Source: Bacillus mycoides (GTDB lineage: Bacteria > Bacillota > Bacilli > Bacillales > Bacillaceae_G). From it: 64,000 nucleotides of DNA. The notes under the pieces are model-generated. The model did no database searches. It was not told the DNA's origin and saw nothing but the letters and a program-made list of their open reading frames with translations. A program made the position numbers and the translations under genes. The DNA lies in the NCBI RefSeq assembly GCF_001757995.1, contig NZ_LXLV01000027.1, forward strand, positions 1 to 64,000, given 5' to 3'. This document shows, in pieces, positions 60,481 through 64,000 of this stretch. Within the stretch, counting starts at the first letter, position 1, and each line of letters begins with the position of its first letter.

Positions 60481-62001
60481 ATACACTTCCATACAAAATT
60501 CCTAAAATATATTCAGTAATTCACAATTCCACTTTACATTTTTCTGAATATTTGTTCTCTTTCCGGGATTTAATCTACTTAAAATCGTAAATATATATAT
60601 AAATTCAGTGGATATCTTAATAATATTGTCCAAATGTGTACAATAAAATAGCTCAAAGATTCATTTATAAACGTTTTATATAAAAATCTACTTAAAATCA
60701 GAATGTTTTTTGTTAATAATGTGGATTTACTGAATTATGTCTATAACTTACTTCTAAATGTTAATAAAATGTGGGTTATTTTATAGCGTATGTGGAAATC
60801 ATGTTATTAATTTAAGCTAGACTACCATTAATCTTATATACACTTCTACGCATCAAAATGATGCTGATTATATGTAGGTTAAGTAATTCAACTTTATGAT
60901 ATTTTGTATATTTAGAGCGACGTAAAACGCAATAAATACATTTCCAATAAGTGTTTTTTTCGATTTTTTATGGTTCTATAACTTTGCAGACACTGTTATT
61001 ACTGAGTTTGTAAGCCATTTTTCATAAGTATAATAGTTTTATCTTTATATTCTTTTTATATAAAAGTTATATATTATATTAGGTTTTAACGTACTATCCG
61101 AAAAATGCGCATCTCTTGATTATCTAAAAGGTAATAGTCTTTCACTAAGTAAAAAATAAATTTAAATACTTGAAGATACTGATGGTATTATTTTATAAAA
61201 GATGTGTAATCAGTATGAAAAGGAGAATTAGTTCAAATAGAAGCATTATCAGTATGAACTAAAGGGAAGAGATGTATTAATTGCTCAGACAACAATTATA
61301 CGCTGAGTTTATCCATATAGGCCTTAATTAGAAGAGACAATACAATATCATCTTAAATGAACAAACAACTCATGAGGAGTCGATAAAACCTATATTAGAG
61401 TAAAAAGAAAACTTATTTTGTCGAACAAGTCTGTCTAAGATCAAAAACACTTTATTCATAAAGTGTTTGGTTTAGCTTCATAAGCTAGAAATGTAGAAAA
61501 AATTTCTACTCTATGTTTTTATAATTTAATTTTGTATCAGAACCATCCAAAATTAAATTATAAAAATTATGGAAACCATTTGAAGTTTACAAAATTCCCT
61601 TTGTATATTGAAAATATGCCAAGCTTTCTAAAGAAATGACAAAAAATATAGAATACTATATTTAATAAATCTTGTTTTAGAAATTAAAATAAATAAAAAC
61701 ATTAGAATTAATTTTTGATCGTTCATACTTACTGCAGCAAGCTATTGAAGATTTAAGCTTAGTAAATTTCAAAGTTAATCCATTGGTAAATAAATGAATA
61801 TTCAGTATCTATTAAATGTAATTTCTATAGTAGAGTTACCCGGAAACTGATAACAGTTCACAAAAAACGAGCACGGCTATTGAAGATTTTTGTGTTGAAA
61901 AATACTAAGATTCTATAAAACTATAAGAGGACATGATAAATAACCTTGCTGTATATGATTATTTTAAGCAAGGCCAATTGTCATTGGATTTTTAAAAAAA
62001 T
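60481..62001. other. 1.5-kb AT-rich noncoding region
   Basis: No gene. TCTACTTAAAATC occurs twice (60570, 60687). Traces of coding sense appear at ~61690-61796 (ELIFDRSYLLQQAIEDLSLV). A block of four hairpins lies at 61445-61566. The region separates the replicon from the broken conjugation cluster. Confidence 0.5.
61445..61566. repeat. Cluster of four consecutive hairpins
   Basis: AAACACTTTAT/ATAAAGTGTTT (61445-61468), TAGCTT/AAGCTA (61472-61486), GTAGAAA/TTTCTAC (61493-61509), and a perfect 19-bp stem TTTTTATAATTTAATTTTG (61516-61534) with 61548-61566. This could be a single-strand origin, a structured RNA or a stack of terminators. Confidence 0.55.
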
Positions 62002-62232
62002 TTAGCTGTTCTCTTCTAAAAAATTAAAGAAAACAAACTTACGATTATTAGTTGCACCCAAAAGCGAGCTTGTCCTTTGGGTATTACGTTTTCTACGTTC
62101 TTGATTCTGTTTAGCTTTTTGATTAAACATCTTTATGAAATGTGCAGGATTGCTGATTTCAGCTTTATTAAATTGAAACCATTGCACACATTCTTCAATA
62201 TCCCATCTTGTTGCGTTACGATCTTTAATCAA
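62002..62232 (-). CDS. Fragment resembling the end of a phage/plasmid replication protein
   Basis: 76 codons: RNATRWDIEECVQWFQFNKA, ISNPAHFIKMFNQKAKQNQE, then a basic tail. The W-x-I-E...NPAxF pattern is seen near the C-terminus of replication-protein wHTH modules. The frame begins at the junction with the VirB4 fragment on the other strand, so it is probably truncated. Confidence 0.4.
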   Translation of the reverse strand: MIKDRNATRWDIEECVQWFQFNKAEISNPAHFIKMFNQKAKQNQERRKRNTQRTSSLLGATNNRKFVFFNFLEENS

Positions 62233-62235
62233 ATT

Positions 62236-62566
62236 TAGTCGGGAAGATAGAAAATATTTCGCTGGTCTTTTATATGCAAGTCACAGCATCCGAGACTTTG
62301 TACCAGAGGGTTCTTCACAAGCAAGAATTGATGATATCAAAGTACTATTTGAGTTAACACAGTACAAATTTATCATGCAACAAGATAACAATAGTTTAGA
62401 TATGTTACGAAAAGTATTTGCTGGACAGTTAAGTGAAAGTGAAATTGCAGCGATTCCACATTTGCCAACAGGGGATGTCATTTTAAGTATTGGGGCTGTA
62501 AAAAACATTCACTTTCATGTAGAAGTAACGGACGAAGAATTGATGTTATTCGGGGGAGGTGCTTAA
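62236..62566 (+). pseudogene. C-terminal fragment of a VirB4/ConE-type conjugation ATPase
   Basis: The frame reads FSREDRKYFAGLLYASHSIR, then the conserved end of VirB4-like ATPases (FIMQQDNNSLDMLRKVFAGQ, ESEIAAIPHLPTGDVILSIG, NIHFHVEV). Walker motifs and ~700 upstream residues are missing. It ends 4 bases before the next gene of the cluster, as in intact conjugation operons. Confidence 0.75.
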
Positions 62567-62570
62567 TACC

Positions 62571-62652
62571 ATGCATCTAGTTTTAAAGATTATACCAAAG
62601 AAATGGCTCATCACTTTAGCACTAATTGTGATGGGTCTTTTTTCTTGGAGTC
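62571..62652 (+). pseudogene. Frameshifted membrane anchor of the CwlT-like gene
   Basis: ATG 62571 with GGGGGAGG upstream begins MHLVLKIIPKKWLITLALIV, MGLF, but a run of six T at 62638-62643 puts the frame off by one and it stops ~40 bases into the next part. Removing one T joins it to LGVVSIFIAAMGSDSG and gives a complete anchor. Confidence 0.7.
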
Positions 62653-63687
62653 GTGAGTATTTTCATTGCAGCAATGGGGAGCGATAGTGGAACAGACACA
62701 GGTGATATTACGTATACAGGTGAAGGGCAAGTCATGAATGTTTCGCCCGAAGTTTTAAAATGGGAGCCAACCATTCGGAAGCATGCGAAAGAGTTTGGTG
62801 TGGAACCGTTTGTCGCTTTAATGCTTGCTCAAATGATGCAAGAGAGTGGTGGACGTGGTAGTGATCCGATGCAAAGTTCTGAAGGGGCATTTAATACGAA
62901 ATATTGTAAATCACCAAACTGTATTACTGATCCAGATTACAGTATTTGGGCAGGTGTACAGGAATTTAAACATGCGATAGAGCGAGCCGGTGTAACGAGT
63001 CCAGGGGACATGGATCATATCAAAACAGCACTTCAAGCTTACAATTTTGGAACAGGATTTTTTGACTTTGTTAATTCAAATGGTGGCAAGTATACGAAAG
63101 AATTAGCCATAAAGTTCTCACAGGAGCAATACAAAAAAGTAGCTCACACTGGTATGTATCATTGCCTTAGACCAGAAGCTGTACCGTATCAAGCGTGTTA
63201 TGGCGATATATTGTATGTTGATGCCGTTTTGAAATATTATCAGCCGGGTTCTGTCGTTTCTGGTGGTGGAGGAAATCCAGGAAGTGGTGGAAGTAGTGGT
63301 TCAAAAGTTGCCGATGTAGGTCGTCAATGGATAGGACGCTCTACTTATGTATTTGGTGGTGGACGTAACACAAATGACATTGCAAGAGGGATTTTTGATT
63401 GTAGTAGTTTTGTGCGCTGGGCATTCGAACAAGTAGGGATGAATGTAAGTCCAATGGGAGCTGTAAGCACAGAAACATTAAATAAAATTGGTACAACAGT
63501 ATCAGTAAATGATATGAAACCAGGGGACGTTATTTTCTTTGATACCTACAAGCATGACGGACACGTTGGAATTTTAATTGATAAAAATACTTTCATTGGA
63601 TGCCAAACAAATAAGGGAGTTTCCATTGAAGATTTAAATAATCCGTATTGGAAAAAAGTCTTTTCTGGTCATGTAAGAAGGTTCTAA
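62653..63687 (+). CDS. CwlT-like lysozyme plus NlpC/P60 hydrolase (5' end frameshifted)
   Basis: 344 residues from GTG 62653. Domain 1 is a lysozyme fold with catalytic Glu in QMMQESGGRGSDPMQSSEG (~70-88) and AYNFGTGFFDFV. A Gly/Ser linker (~205-222) follows. Domain 2 is NlpC/P60 with catalytic Cys in FDCSSFVRWAF (~253-263), His in HDGHVGILID (~307) and a third polar residue. Tn916 Orf14 and ICEBs1 CwlT have this design and open the wall for conjugation. The natural start is ATG 62571; a one-base T-run insertion separates the anchor from the enzyme, so the GTG product would lack most of its membrane anchor. Confidence 0.85.
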   Translation: MSIFIAAMGSDSGTDTGDITYTGEGQVMNVSPEVLKWEPTIRKHAKEFGVEPFVALMLAQMMQESGGRGSDPMQSSEGAFNTKYCKSPNCITDPDYSIWAGVQEFKHAIERAGVTSPGDMDHIKTALQAYNFGTGFFDFVNSNGGKYTKELAIKFSQEQYKKVAHTGMYHCLRPEAVPYQACYGDILYVDAVLKYYQPGSVVSGGGGNPGSGGSSGSKVADVGRQWIGRSTYVFGGGRNTNDIARGIFDCSSFVRWAFEQVGMNVSPMGAVSTETLNKIGTTVSVNDMKPGDVIFFDTYKHDGHVGILIDKNTFIGCQTNKGVSIEDLNNPYWKKVFSGHVRRF

Positions 63688-63714
63688 AAATCGAAAGAAT
63701 AGGAGACTGTAAGT

Positions 63715-64000
63715 ATGAAAGATAAACGGAAATTTTTGTTTATTGTGTTTGTCATTTTAGTAATAGGCGTGACAGTTTTTAATATCTATTTGAGTAAAAA
63801 ATCAATGAGTGATGGCAAAGAAAAACAGCTAAAACTTTCAAATGAATTACTAACAAGACAGAATGAAGATTTAAAGAAACGACTGGATAAGGTACTTCCT
63901 TCCGCACAAGAACAACAGAGAAGAGCGTATTTATCGACAGCCGAAACGTTTATTCAATTATCCTTTCATCGAGAAAAAGAAGGCTATAATGAGCGGAAAG
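63715..64000 (+). CDS. Conjugation-associated membrane protein (cut by window end)
   Basis: The frame starts MKDKRKFLFIVFVILVIGVT after AGGAGA, with one membrane anchor, then a coiled coil (EKQLKLSNELLTRQNEDLKKRLDKV), and is still open at the window end. Position directly after the CwlT-like gene corresponds to Orf13/ConG-neighbourhood accessory proteins of Gram-positive conjugation systems, but the visible 95 residues do not fix a family. Confidence 0.6.
   Translation, partial: MKDKRKFLFIVFVILVIGVTVFNIYLSKKSMSDGKEKQLKLSNELLTRQNEDLKKRLDKVLPSAQEQQRRAYLSTAETFIQLSFHREKEGYNERK

Overview
The window looks like part of a large, low-GC, mosaic plasmid of the Bacillus cereus group (B. thuringiensis/B. 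cereus/B. anthracis). The evidence is a TubZ/TubR plasmid segregation and replication locus, an alpha/beta-type SASP, an AbrB-type regulator, a sporulation-type sensor kinase, a uvrX-yolD operon with LexA boxes, and IS6/IS240-, IS231- and IS200/IS605-type insertion sequences. I see no rRNA, tRNA, CRISPR array or crystal-toxin gene. All family names are from reading motifs; no database search was possible.

Layout. 1-5.1 kb: an IS6 relic, a lactococcin-972-type bacteriocin ABC exporter (ATPase plus large permease) and a 5'-truncated IS231-like transposase. 5.1-12.3 kb: small hypothetical and secreted genes, two IS200/IS605 elements (6.66-8.75 and about 10.42-12.24 kb), an SASP gene, and a HepT toxin whose MntA antitoxin is cut off by the second IS605. 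12.3-16.1 kb: a lysozyme-like gene and a possible mobilisation/replication module (replication-relaxation protein, FtsK/SpoIIIE ATPase, membrane protein) divergent from an XRE regulator across an operator array and an interrupted palindrome. 16.1-27.4 kb: uvrX-yolD, with yolD split by a 9.6-kb Tn554-family transposon. The transposon carries cadC, cadA (Cys-Cys-rich N-terminus), a Sco protein, BdbD, BdbC and a PCYCGC lipoprotein; CCATT flanks both ends.

27.4-44.5 kb: a patchwork of small genes, terminators and wreckage (truncated oatA, nonsense and frameshifted pseudogenes, recombinase relic, IS605 ends), with a YrrS-like protein, AbrB, a lipoprotein, two alpha/beta hydrolases, a DUF975 membrane protein, a polytopic protein with a deleted tandem copy, and a DM13-domain protein. 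44.5-46.9 kb: a three-PAS membrane sensor kinase of sporulation-kinase type.

46.9-60.4 kb is the plasmid-maintenance core. It holds 2.1 kb of long degenerate repeats upstream of tubY, convergent tubY and tubRZ, and a 13-bp iteron centromere (tubC) upstream of tubR. A fatty-acid hydroxylase/FadR pair follows. Then come two divergent genes of 565 and 563 codons flanking about 1.5 kb with 14 same-orientation iterons, eight of them organised as four copies of a 164-bp unit. I infer a second replicon or partition system there. 60.4-64 kb: 1.6 kb of structured noncoding DNA, then a decayed conjugation cluster: VirB4-type ATPase C-terminus, a CwlT-like lysozyme/NlpC hydrolase with a one-base frameshift in its membrane anchor, and a coiled-coil membrane protein cut by the window end.

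The best candidates for something new are the 164-bp higher-order iteron array with its two flanking proteins, the repeat field upstream of tubY, the operator/palindrome region at 15.57-15.77 kb, and the Tn554-type insertion that has chosen yolD of an SOS polymerase operon as its target.
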